DNA from: Candidatus Peregrinibacteria bacterium
GTDB taxonomy: Bacteria > Patescibacteriota > Gracilibacteria > CAIRYL01 > GCA-016699755
NCBI GenBank assembly: GCA_016699755.1
Contig: CP065009.1
Coordinates: forward strand, 1,488,001 to 1,552,000
Length of the DNA stretch: 64,000 nt
Direction: 5' to 3'
This document shows positions 16,171 through 24,561 of the stretch, piece by piece (position 1 is the first letter of the stretch; each line of letters starts with the position of its first letter). The position numbers were made by a program, and so were the translations under genes. The notes under the pieces were generated by a model. It was not told the DNA's origin. It did not search any database and was given only the letters and a program-made list of their open reading frames with translations.

Positions 16171-18324
16171 TTATGCCACAACATCTATGGGATTTGGATC
16201 AATTCGTATTCCCAGGGGAAGTGGAATACTCAAGAGGATCTTTTGCGGATCTTTTGCAATAAGGAGGAGGTGCACGAAAAAATTTCCTTGTCGTCGATGA
16301 TGGAGAGAAGGGGCAACAAAAATCTCAACGTGTTCTTCTGGGAATTTTCTTCGCAGAGCATCTCGTAAAAGAAGCTCTGTTTCTCGTGCACTTTGAAAGA
16401 CTCCTTTTCGATTTTTTCCTACAAAAATGAGTTTTATGATTTTTGTAAAAGGAGGTAAAAAATGTTTTTTTCGTTCTGCAAGTTCTCGAGAAGAGAATGA
16501 TTCAAAATCTCCTCGGAGTACTTCCTGAAAAAGAGGATGATGTGGCAATCTGGTTTGAAGAATAACGCTCGAAGATTCTCCGCGTCTTCCGGCACGTCCA
16601 ATGACTTGCAAAAGTAGTTGAAATGTCCGCTCTTCTGAACGAAAATCGGGAAAGTGAAGTCCTGCATCGGCATCCAAAATTCCCACAAGTCCCACATTAG
16701 AAAAATCGAGTCCTTTTGCTACTATTTCTGTTCCCACCAAAATATCTGCTTTGCCAGATTCAAATTCTTGATGAAGTGTTTTAAAGGCATTTTTTCGTGA
16801 TGCAGAATCTCGATCAATGCGGATTACCTTTTTCCCAGGAAAAAGTCGCTTTGATTCCTGCTCTACCCCCTCTGTTCCGTTTCCAAAAAATGAAAGTTGT
16901 GTCGATCCGCATGAAGGACAACGCGATGGAGTTTGAAAAATCTTTCCGGTTTGGTGACACATGAGATGGGGGGCATTTCCGGAATTTCCATGAGCAACGA
17001 GTGCTATGCCATTTTCTGGATTTCGAACAGCATCTCCGCATTCTTGGCATTTGAGAATTCGAAAGAGTCCTCTTCGATTTAAGAAAATAAGTACTTGCTT
17101 GCCGTTTGCTAGCATCTTTTGACACTCAAAAATGAGCGCTCGAGAGAGTGTATTTCGGTTGCCACTTTTTGCTTCCTCTCGAATATCTACGATACGAATA
17201 TGAGGCAAGGGGATGCGTGGAGGAAGAGAAAATTGCTGAAGAAATCCGCTTTTTACGCGAAAGAGAGTTTCGAGTGATGGAGTTGCAGAAGAAAGGACCA
17301 GTGGCGCCTGAAAAATATCTGCCAAAGCCTCTGCTGCATTTCTTGCGTGATAGCGTGGCGCTTGATCGGATTTGAGTGACCATTCGTGTTCCTCTTCAAG
17401 CGCGACAAGTCCTAAATTTTGAAACGGAAGAAAAAGAGAAGATCGACTTCCTACAACAACTCGATAGTATCCGGCACGCACGCCCCAAAATATTTGTGCT
17501 CGCTGTCCATCCGAAAGGCGAGAATGGTATGCTACCACTCTTTCGTGACCAAAGGTTTCTTGGCATTTTTGGAGGAGTTCGGAAGTGAGTCCAATCTCTG
17601 GAACCAAAAAAAGAACACTCTTTCCTGATTCTAAAACTGTTCTGGCGGAATGTCGTAACAAGTGGCTTTTTCCAGAGCTGGTTGGTCCGTCGAGGAGAAT
17701 TTTTGAATCTGGAAAAATAGGAAGCAGAGTTTTTGGAGCTTCTTCGGAAGAGATTTTTGGGAGAAAACTCTCTGCCTTCCAATCTGGAGGAAAGAAAGGT
17801 TTCTGTAGAGCTTCCACAAAACCTCCTTCTTGAAGTCGCCGAAGAACATCTGGTGTTGCAGAAGTTTCTTTCTTGATGGCCTCAGCACTGATTTCTTGTT
17901 TTGCATTTCGAAGGAACTCCCATATGAGTTTCATTTTTGTTCCACGAGGAGTTTCTTCTGACGTTCCTTTAAAAAAGGTTTTTGTTGGCGAATTTCCCGA
18001 TCCGCGAAAAATAGTTTCTGGCAAAAAGAGGGGAATAACTTTGGCAAGTGGGCACATACTCATTTCCGATACTTTTTGGGCAAAGGCAAAATGATTCTCA
18101 GAAAGAAGCGATTCTCCTGTTATTTCTCGAATCGGTTCGGTAACAAAATGCGGCTCTTCTTCTTGAAGTGCAACAATTATTCCTCGTTCGGTTTTTTTTC
18201 GAAACGGAACCGAAACAATCATTCCAGGGCGCGCAAAATCCATTTCTTTTGGCAAGGAAAAAAGAAATGTGCCATCTTCTCTGCCACAAATATGCCGACG
18301 AATAGCAACTCGTGCGTAAGTCAT
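16171..18324 (-). CDS. priA: Primosomal replication helicase PriA
   Basis: Restarts stalled replication forks. The 717-residue protein has the N-terminal 3'-DNA-binding domain, a helicase core with Walker A GPTSSGKSHLL, the Walker B region LVALEEEHEW followed by QAPRYHARN, and C-terminal motifs VGTEIVAKGLDF and VIGRAGRRG. Between helicase lobes are zinc-binding Cys pairs (CQECG, CPSCG) with an intervening Cys in MCHQTG. The usual DEEH box reads EEEH, a conservative change that keeps an acidic residue. The zinc region has a longer insert than E. coli PriA. The 155-base gap to gyrA shows no confident gene. Confidence 0.93.
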   Translation of the reverse strand: MTYARVAIRRHICGREDGTFLFSLPKEMDFARPGMIVSVPFRKKTERGIIVALQEEEPHFVTEPIREITGESLLSENHFAFAQKVSEMSMCPLAKVIPLFLPETIFRGSGNSPTKTFFKGTSEETPRGTKMKLIWEFLRNAKQEISAEAIKKETSATPDVLRRLQEGGFVEALQKPFFPPDWKAESFLPKISSEEAPKTLLPIFPDSKILLDGPTSSGKSHLLRHSARTVLESGKSVLFLVPEIGLTSELLQKCQETFGHERVVAYHSRLSDGQRAQIFWGVRAGYYRVVVGSRSSLFLPFQNLGLVALEEEHEWSLKSDQAPRYHARNAAEALADIFQAPLVLSSATPSLETLFRVKSGFLQQFSLPPRIPLPHIRIVDIREEAKSGNRNTLSRALIFECQKMLANGKQVLIFLNRRGLFRILKCQECGDAVRNPENGIALVAHGNSGNAPHLMCHQTGKIFQTPSRCPSCGSTQLSFFGNGTEGVEQESKRLFPGKKVIRIDRDSASRKNAFKTLHQEFESGKADILVGTEIVAKGLDFSNVGLVGILDADAGLHFPDFRSEERTFQLLLQVIGRAGRRGESSSVILQTRLPHHPLFQEVLRGDFESFSSRELAERKKHFLPPFTKIIKLIFVGKNRKGVFQSARETELLLRDALRRKFPEEHVEIFVAPSLHHRRQGNFFVHLLLIAKDPQKILLSIPLPLGIRIDPNPIDVVA

Positions 18325-18494
18325 CGATGGTATTGTAAGGGAAAGACTTAGGAATATCGAAGGGAAAGCGATTTAATTCAGGTTATGCGTATGAGTCTCT
18401 TTCGCTGGAGCACATGTATCGAAGATCATATGCTTCGGCAAAATAACGAGACCTTCCTCCACCCCCCAAGGAATATCTTTTTTAAGCCCAAATC

Positions 18495-21014
18495 TTATTC
18501 CTCGGTTATCTCCAGCTTCTGTTGATCTTCATTTTGCACTGCTTCCTCATCCATTTCCTCCTCTTCTGTTGCATCTATTTTAAAGACACCCCAGACACCG
18601 TCATCTTTTCCCATGCGCATCAAGATAACTCCTTGGGTAGCACGTCCACGACAAGGGATTTCTTTTGCCGCAAGACGAATTGTTTGTCCTGTTTTTGCCA
18701 CAAGGATAATGTCTCCCGAGAATTCGTCTTCCATGATTTTTGCTCCCACTACTTTTCCGGTTCGTGGAGTTACATTGGCGCATTTTACGCCACTTCCTCC
18801 ACGAGACTGTAATCGAAAATCTGTGAGGCGTGACATTTTTCCAAGTCCGTTTTCCATAATAGTGAGAAGGGTTGATGTTTCTGGATTTTGAATAACATCC
18901 ATTTCGACTACTGTATCTTTTCCCTTGAGTCGAACTCCTCGTACTCCTGCAGCACCTCGCCCCATGCTTCGCACTTCCTCTTCGGAGAAACGAATAGACA
19001 TGCCATTTCCGGTAACAATAGTTATTTCGTCTCCAGGAGAACACATAGAAACCCAGCCAAGTTCATCACCATCACGAATGCCAAGAGCGATAAGCCCATT
19101 CTTTCGAACATTTTGAAAAGATTCCCTTTCTGTCTTTTTCACAACACCGTTTCGGGTACAGAAGAAAAGCCACTTTCCTGTTTCTCGTGTGCTGTCGAGA
19201 ATAGCAGTTACCGTTTCTTCTGGCTGAAGACTGAGGAAGTTTACAATTGCTTGTCCTTTTGCGGTTCGGCTTGATTCTGGAATTTCATACACAGGAAGCT
19301 GAAAGACACGACCCAAGCTTGTAAAATAGAGAAGATCATTATGGTTTTTTGTGTGAAGTACCATTTTCATTTCATCTCCTTCTTTTGCGGTTGCTCCTTT
19401 TATTCCTTTACCACCGCGTCCTTGTGATTTAAATGCAGAAGGGGAGAATCGTTTAATATAGTTTGATTGGGTAAGACTCACAATCATTTCTTCGTTTGGA
19501 ATAGTGTCGATTGCTGCCATTTTTCCAATAGCATTTGGAATAATTACGGTTCGACGGTCATCTCCAAACTTTTCTCGAATTTCACGGAGTTCTTCTTCGA
19601 GAATGGAGCGAATCCGTTCGGGATCTGCCAAAATAGCTTCACATTCTTGAATAAAGGCGAGTTTTTCTGCGAGTTCGTCTTCAATTCTCTTTCGTTCGAG
19701 TCCGGCAAGAGTTTGGAGACGCATGGCAAGAATGGCATCTGCTTGAACTTCGGTGAACGAAAAGCGCGCAATAAGGTTCTCCTTTGCGATTTCTTTCGTT
19801 TCCGATCCTCGAATGAGCGCAATAATTTCATCAATATGATCCATTGCTTTCTTGAGTCCTTCTAAAATATGCGCTCGTTCTCGTGCCAATCGCAGTTCAT
19901 ATTCCGTTCGGCGACGCACAACTTCTCGGCGGTGTTTGAGAAATTCTTCAAGAATACTCTTGAGATCCATAAGTCTTGGTTGTATACCATCGACGAGTGC
20001 GATAAAATTGCATCCGAACGATTCTTGGAGTTGTGTATATTTAAAGAGCTGGTTGAGAATTTTGTTCGGAAAACTATCTTTTTTGAGCTCAATAACAACG
20101 CGAATTCCTTCTCGATTACTTTCATCTCGAATATCTGTAATACCAATAATCACCTTGTCACGCACCAAATCTGCCATTTTCGAAACAAGATTTGATTTGT
20201 TCACCATATACGGAATTTCGTGCACGATAATGCGCGAACGACCTTTTTCTTCTGTAATTTCCGCTTTTGCCCGCATAATAATACTTCCTCGTCCAGTGGT
20301 GTAGGCTTGGCGAATAATACTTTTGTCGTAAATAAAACCTCCTCCTGGAAAATCTGGTCCCTGAATATGTTCCATTAAATCATCAATTCCTGCTTCAGGG
20401 TTTCCTGAAAGAAGAAGACACCCGTCAATAACTTCACGTAAGTTGTGTGGCGGAATATTTGTTGCCATTCCCACAGCAATTCCAGTGGAGCCGTTGAGGA
20501 GCAGATTAGGAATTTTGCTCGGAAAAACAGTTGGCTCTTTAATGGTACCATCATAATTTTCTCGAAAATTGACGGTATCTTTTTCGATATCTGCTACAAG
20601 TTCATCAGTAATCTTCTCCATCTTCGCCTCTGTATATCGCATGGCGGCAGCTCCATCTCCATCAATTGATCCAAAGTTTCCCTGACCGAGTACGAGTGGA
20701 TAGCGAAGGGAGAAATTTTGCGCCATACGTACCATAGCGTCGTATACAGCACTATCTCCATGTGGATGATATTTCGCGAGCACTTCTCCTACGACGGCGG
20801 CGGATTTTCGAAAACGTGCTCCACTTCTCAGTCCTAATCGATGCATAGCGTAGAGAATTCTTCGGTGTACAGGTTTGAGTCCATCGCGTACATCGGGAAG
20901 GGCACGAGAAACAATAACGCTCATAGCGTAATCCAGATAACTTTCTTCCATTTCTTTGGAGATTTCTCGAAGGGGGTCTGAAGGAAGAAGACTGTACTGG
21001 GGATTACTGTTCAT
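18495..21014 (-). CDS. gyrA: DNA gyrase subunit A
   Basis: Introduces negative supercoils together with GyrB. The 839-residue chain has the winged-helix core, HPHGDSAVYD (quinolone region with the drug-sensitive Ser and Asp), the catalytic Tyr in AMRYTEAKM, and a C-terminal beta-pinwheel that carries a GyrA box (SQGRGGKG), which separates gyrase from topoisomerase IV. The C-terminus is acidic. gyrB is not in the window. A strong terminator hairpin 70-100 bases upstream isolates the gene from the insertion-sequence region. Confidence 0.96.
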   Translation of the reverse strand: MNSNPQYSLLPSDPLREISKEMEESYLDYAMSVIVSRALPDVRDGLKPVHRRILYAMHRLGLRSGARFRKSAAVVGEVLAKYHPHGDSAVYDAMVRMAQNFSLRYPLVLGQGNFGSIDGDGAAAMRYTEAKMEKITDELVADIEKDTVNFRENYDGTIKEPTVFPSKIPNLLLNGSTGIAVGMATNIPPHNLREVIDGCLLLSGNPEAGIDDLMEHIQGPDFPGGGFIYDKSIIRQAYTTGRGSIIMRAKAEITEEKGRSRIIVHEIPYMVNKSNLVSKMADLVRDKVIIGITDIRDESNREGIRVVIELKKDSFPNKILNQLFKYTQLQESFGCNFIALVDGIQPRLMDLKSILEEFLKHRREVVRRRTEYELRLARERAHILEGLKKAMDHIDEIIALIRGSETKEIAKENLIARFSFTEVQADAILAMRLQTLAGLERKRIEDELAEKLAFIQECEAILADPERIRSILEEELREIREKFGDDRRTVIIPNAIGKMAAIDTIPNEEMIVSLTQSNYIKRFSPSAFKSQGRGGKGIKGATAKEGDEMKMVLHTKNHNDLLYFTSLGRVFQLPVYEIPESSRTAKGQAIVNFLSLQPEETVTAILDSTRETGKWLFFCTRNGVVKKTERESFQNVRKNGLIALGIRDGDELGWVSMCSPGDEITIVTGNGMSIRFSEEEVRSMGRGAAGVRGVRLKGKDTVVEMDVIQNPETSTLLTIMENGLGKMSRLTDFRLQSRGGSGVKCANVTPRTGKVVGAKIMEDEFSGDIILVAKTGQTIRLAAKEIPCRGRATQGVILMRMGKDDGVWGVFKIDATEEEEMDEEAVQNEDQQKLEITEE

Positions 21015-21081
21015 AGGGAGAAGACATCAAAAATTCCCGAGCATTGTGCCGGTTTTTTCTCTCAGTGACAAGTTTCTCTCT

Positions 21082-21113
21082 TAAAAAAGGCGAGAAACTT
21101 CTCGCCTTTTTTA
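21082..21113. terminator. Strong bidirectional intrinsic terminator
   Basis: Perfect stem TAAAAAAGGCGAGAA / TTCTCGCCTTTTTTA around a two-base AC loop, with a U tract on either strand. It lies between the decayed transposase and gyrA and would stop read-through from the insertion sequences into gyrA. The stretch 21114-21169 holds nothing else. Confidence 0.85.
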
Positions 21114-21418
21114 TATTTTCTTGCTCCGTTATTTTTGTTTTAAATCCTTTATCTGAAACTTCCAAAAACTCACCCATCAACCCCCATTTTCTCCTTGAGG
21201 AACAGCGGAAAAACAGAAGAGAAGTCAAACCGGAATTCATGGCATTTTTTATAGAATATTTTCAAAGAGGAAAGGGTGATTTTCCTGATCTTCCGCTTCT
21301 TCTTCAAGTAGAACTCAATGAATTTCCTGAGGATGCCGGAAGAGGCAATTCCGATCTCCTTCACGAAGAGGATTGTATGCGCCAGCATGACCAGATGAAT
21401 ATATCTGATAATCGCTTT

Positions 21419-22128
21419 GGCTCTTGAGTAGGAAAATCATTTCGATTATCCTCTCAACATGCTTAAACACGCCAAAATATCAGACTACAAAATAAAAAAA
21501 ATATTGATGTGTTTTTGTGAAGATATCGATGCCTCAAAAACAGCAAGAATTCTAGAAATAAATCGAAGGACTATTGATCGGTATTTTAATATCTTCCGAG
21601 AAAAAATAACTCTTCACGCCATCGCTCAAAGTAAGGAATCTGGAGAGTTTGAACTTGATGAAAGTTATTTTGGAGCTAAAAGAGTACGAGGTAAAAGAGG
21701 AAGAGGGGCAGCCGGAAAAACACCAGTCTTTGGTATACTTAAACGAGACGGAAAAGTATCAGTAACCATCGTAAAGAAATGCAGTAGAGAAGAGTTATTG
21801 CCTATCATACAGGGAAAAATACTCGAAGGTTCCACTATCCACACCGATGGCTGGAGGGCTTATGACGGACTCATTCTAAATGGGTATGATCACTATCGTG
21901 TCTACCATTCCCATGATGAATTTGCTCGAGGAAAATGCCATGTGAATGGCATAGAATCTTTCTGGTCATTTGCCAAGAGAAGACTCTCTAAATTCAACGG
22001 TATTGCTTCTCATAAGTTTAATCTTCATCTGAAAGAATGTGAGTTCCGATGGAACTATAAAGATCAGAATCTTTATGATAAAATGCTAAAGATTTTGAAG
22101 AAATTTTAAAATCTGCTACTCAAGAGCC
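21419..22128 (+). mobile_element. Complete IS1595-family insertion sequence (710 bp)
   Basis: Both ends carry the 13-bp perfect terminal inverted repeat GGCTCTTGAGTAG (21419-21431; complement at 22116-22128). The element is flanked by the direct repeat TCGCTTT (21412-21418 and 22129-22135), a target duplication of 7 bp, or 8 with one mismatch as is usual for the family. It holds a single intact transposase gene and was inserted into a dead IS4-like transposase. Confidence 0.92.
21459..22109 (+). CDS. IS1595-family (ISXO2-like) transposase
   Basis: DDE-type transposase of 216 residues, full-length for the short members of the family. It has an N-terminal helix-turn-helix (KTARILEINRRTIDRY), then the ISXO2-like catalytic core: the first Asp in ELDESYFGAKRV, the basic block RGKRGRGAAGKTPVFG, the second Asp in HTDGWRAYDG, and the third acidic position in HVNGIESFWSF. 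The N-terminal zinc ribbon of larger members is missing. The gene is intact and nearly fills the element between the inverted repeats, so it may be active. A related but decayed copy lies at 50517-50948. Confidence 0.92.
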   Translation: MLKHAKISDYKIKKILMCFCEDIDASKTARILEINRRTIDRYFNIFREKITLHAIAQSKESGEFELDESYFGAKRVRGKRGRGAAGKTPVFGILKRDGKVSVTIVKKCSREELLPIIQGKILEGSTIHTDGWRAYDGLILNGYDHYRVYHSHDEFARGKCHVNGIESFWSFAKRRLSKFNGIASHKFNLHLKECEFRWNYKDQNLYDKMLKILKKF

Positions 22129-22648
22129 TCGCTTTTATGGTTGTCACCTAGAAGCCTTCCATTAAGAACAGTTGTTTTTCCTCCTTAAAGATCTGCTCGA
22201 TTCTCCACCTCCGGTAATAACAACTCAGAAGTTCGACCACTCTTTCGTCCGTGACGTTGGATTCTCCGGAAAAAAGGACAAGGGGATTCTTAAATCCTTT
22301 CCTCTGGATAAAAAGCATGGTTTCCGGAATAGGAATAACATCCGACTATGCTTTCGGTCACATCGGGAATAACCCTAAGGACACTGCATTTCGTTTGTAT
22401 TTTTCGTATGTTTTTTTCTCCCCCCCGTTTTTCTTTTTGCAGATATTTTTTGAGGGTCAGGGAAACCTGTCCGGAAACTTTTTCCTGCGTCTCCGTTTCT
22501 TCTTCCCCTTTACCTTCCTTTTCCCCTGATGCGCATCTTGTTCTTTGATTTTTCCTTCTGATCAGGTTTGTATGAAGCGGAAAATTGAGATTTTTGGGTG
22601 GGAGTTTTTGGGAGTGTCAGCTTTATATCTGAAGAATTTTTTGTGATT

Positions 22649-24214
22649 TTACCGTGCGATGGTTTCAGCACGAGTTTCTCGAAAGACAATGATTTTGATT
22701 TCTCCTGGAAAGGTGAGCTCATTCCTCAGTCTTTCTGCAATATCTTGTGACATTTTTTGCGCTCCTAAATCTGTTACTTCTTCGGGGTTCACAAAAACCC
22801 ACATATCTCGTCCGGCGCTCATAACGTAACATTTTGTAACTCCCGAAAAAGAACGAACAATCTCTTCTTGTTGTTTGAGACGCTTGACATACAGTTCTGT
22901 TGTGTCTCTGCGTGCGCCTGGTCGACTTGCAGAAATAGCATCTGCCGCTTGGACAATATACGCTTCTGGACACAATTTTTCGATATCTTCGTGATGCGCT
23001 TCCATGGCATTGATAACCAGCGGATCGAGACCAAATTTCCTTCCAATTTCTCCAGAAATCAAGGCATGTTTTCCGCCAATTTCATGACTTACTGCTTTTC
23101 CGAGATCATGGAAGAGTGCCGCCATTTTGGCACGTTCTGCGTTGGCACCAACTTGATTCGCAAGTTCTTCCGCCAAAAATGCCACCTCAATGGAGTGTTT
23201 GAGCACGTTTTGTCCGTGACTCGTACGAAAGCGAAGGCGACCGAGGATTTTTACAATTTCTGGAGCAACTCCAGTGATCCCAGTTTCTTCCAGTGCTTTT
23301 TCTCCAAAATCGCGAATCATTTTTTCAATTTCTTTCGTTGTTTTCTGCACTACTTCTTCGATACGAGCAGGATGAACACGTCCATCTTCAAGAAGTTTTT
23401 CAAGTGACTTTTTGGCGATAAATCGTCGTAAAAGGTCGAATCCTGTGATAATAACAACTCCAGGGGTGTCATCCACAATGACATCCACTCCAGTGCATCG
23501 CTCAAAGGCATTAATATTGCGCCCTTCTCGTCCAATGATGCGTCCTTTCATTTCATCGCTTTCAAGCTGAACAACGGTTTGTGTGGTGTCACTCGTCACT
23601 TCAGATGCGTATTTTTGAATGGCTTGCACGATAGCCTCTCGTGCTTTTTCATCGGCAACTTCCTCTATTTCTCTTTCCGCTCGTTTCATGCGCTCAACGA
23701 GAAGTTTTTCTTTTTTCTGCTCAATAATGCCGTAGAGTCTCTGTTCTGCCTCTTCTTGACTTAATTTTGCTATTTTTTCAATTTTTACTGTTTCCTCCAT
23801 GATCATTTCCTGAAGTCGATCTTTTTCCTGAACTATTTCTTTTTCTTGATCAACGAGCGAAAGACGTTGGCGTTCAACTTCTTGCACTTTTTTGCTGAGA
23901 TCTTCCTCTTTTTGTTCAATTCGCGCTTCCATCTTTTCTACTTCTTGACGAATCTGCACAGCTTCTTCTTTTGCTTCCGCAATCATATCCTTTGATCGGG
24001 AAGTTGCCTCGTGTTCTATATCACGGGCACGTTTTTCGCTTTCGTGAACCTTTTTTTCGGCTTCACGAACCTTTTTTTCATTTTCTGCTTCAAGCTCAAG
24101 TTGTCTTTTGCGAAGGTCTTCTCGCTTAAAGAAATAGCCGGCGGCAATTCCAAAAATAAGAAACGCGGCAACAATAAGGAGTGAAGCTGGGTCATTAAAA
24201 AAACTCTGTGGCAT
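22649..24214 (-). CDS. rny: Ribonuclease Y
   Basis: Membrane-bound endoribonuclease that starts mRNA decay. The 521-residue protein has an N-terminal membrane helix (SLLIVAAFLIFGIAAGYFF), a long charged coiled coil to about residue 200, a KH domain (MKGRIIGREGRNINAFE), an HD domain with the catalytic pair in ALFHDLGKA and a second His cluster AMEAHHEDIE, and the conserved C-terminal region to IAR. I start at the ATG at 24214, directly before the membrane helix; the frame extends 33 codons to a TTG but that part has no similarity. Confidence 0.95.
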   Translation of the reverse strand: MPQSFFNDPASLLIVAAFLIFGIAAGYFFKREDLRKRQLELEAENEKKVREAEKKVHESEKRARDIEHEATSRSKDMIAEAKEEAVQIRQEVEKMEARIEQKEEDLSKKVQEVERQRLSLVDQEKEIVQEKDRLQEMIMEETVKIEKIAKLSQEEAEQRLYGIIEQKKEKLLVERMKRAEREIEEVADEKAREAIVQAIQKYASEVTSDTTQTVVQLESDEMKGRIIGREGRNINAFERCTGVDVIVDDTPGVVIITGFDLLRRFIAKKSLEKLLEDGRVHPARIEEVVQKTTKEIEKMIRDFGEKALEETGITGVAPEIVKILGRLRFRTSHGQNVLKHSIEVAFLAEELANQVGANAERAKMAALFHDLGKAVSHEIGGKHALISGEIGRKFGLDPLVINAMEAHHEDIEKLCPEAYIVQAADAISASRPGARRDTTELYVKRLKQQEEIVRSFSGVTKCYVMSAGRDMWVFVNPEEVTDLGAQKMSQDIAERLRNELTFPGEIKIIVFRETRAETIAR

Positions 24215-24310
24215 GTTTTTGGTGGGGAAAGAAAACTTTCCCAGTGGTGTTTTTCTGCAATTTACCAAAAAAGAAACAACCTCTTTTTGAAGTAGAGGAA
24301 GCCTTTTTGA

Positions 24311-24442
24311 CAATGTGTCTGCTTTTTAAAAGGAGGGGAAGAATTCATATTTGAATGGCGGAAAAAATACGAATGTTTTTTAAGAGTGGCAGAAGAAAAA
24401 CCAACTGGAAAACACGAAGGGCTCTTTGAATTTAAAAAATAA
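24311..24442 (+). other. Short frame behind a strong Shine-Dalgarno, no standard start
   Basis: In the 347 bases between rny and the giant gene, the run AAAAGGAGGGG (24328-24338) looks like an excellent ribosome binding site. Eight bases later an ATA codon opens a 31-codon frame ending EGLFEFKK at 24442. There is no ATG or TTG in that frame; a GTG gives only about 20 residues. The ATG at 24355 is in another frame, 16 bases past the site, and stops after 24 codons. I cannot decide whether anything is translated. Confidence 0.2.
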
Positions 24443-24561
24443 CCCAAGAACCGCGCCGAGTATGACACAATTCCCTCTCTTTTTCAATGGAAATGAATTG
24501 ACTCAAAAATGGATCATGGCAAACCGCATACAAGAGATGGTGTTGCAAATAAAATGTCCTC

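Larger units (their letters stand above)
21170..22342 (-). pseudogene. IS4-like transposase remnant, split by an IS1595-family element
   Basis: Reading the minus strand from 22342 down to 22129 and, after removal of the inserted element, from 21418 to 21170 gives one continuous translation. It contains GFKNPLVLFSGE, then the IS4 signature Y-x2-R-x3-E-x6-K in YYRRWRIEQIFKEEK, then IRYIHLVMLAHTILFVKEIG. A TAG interrupts it right after QLFLMEGF, and the upstream part is frame-shifted, so the gene is dead independently of the insertion. The stretch 22343-22648 has more low-complexity, frame-broken sequence probably from the same element, with no intact gene. Start and end are approximate. Confidence 0.75.

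Noticed and set aside
18325..18494. Coding-like frames on both strands between priA and gyrA
   Set aside because: Both are under 50 codons, without ribosome site, and one needs a non-standard start; I could not choose between them.
21004..21427. Reading frames upstream of gyrA (78 and 127 codons)
   Set aside because: They overlap gyrA's start, the terminator or the decayed transposase and show no protein-like pattern.
22510..22722. 70-codon frame overlapping the end of rny
   Set aside because: Lys/Ser-rich low-complexity frame that overlaps rny on the same strand; probably degraded insertion-sequence DNA.
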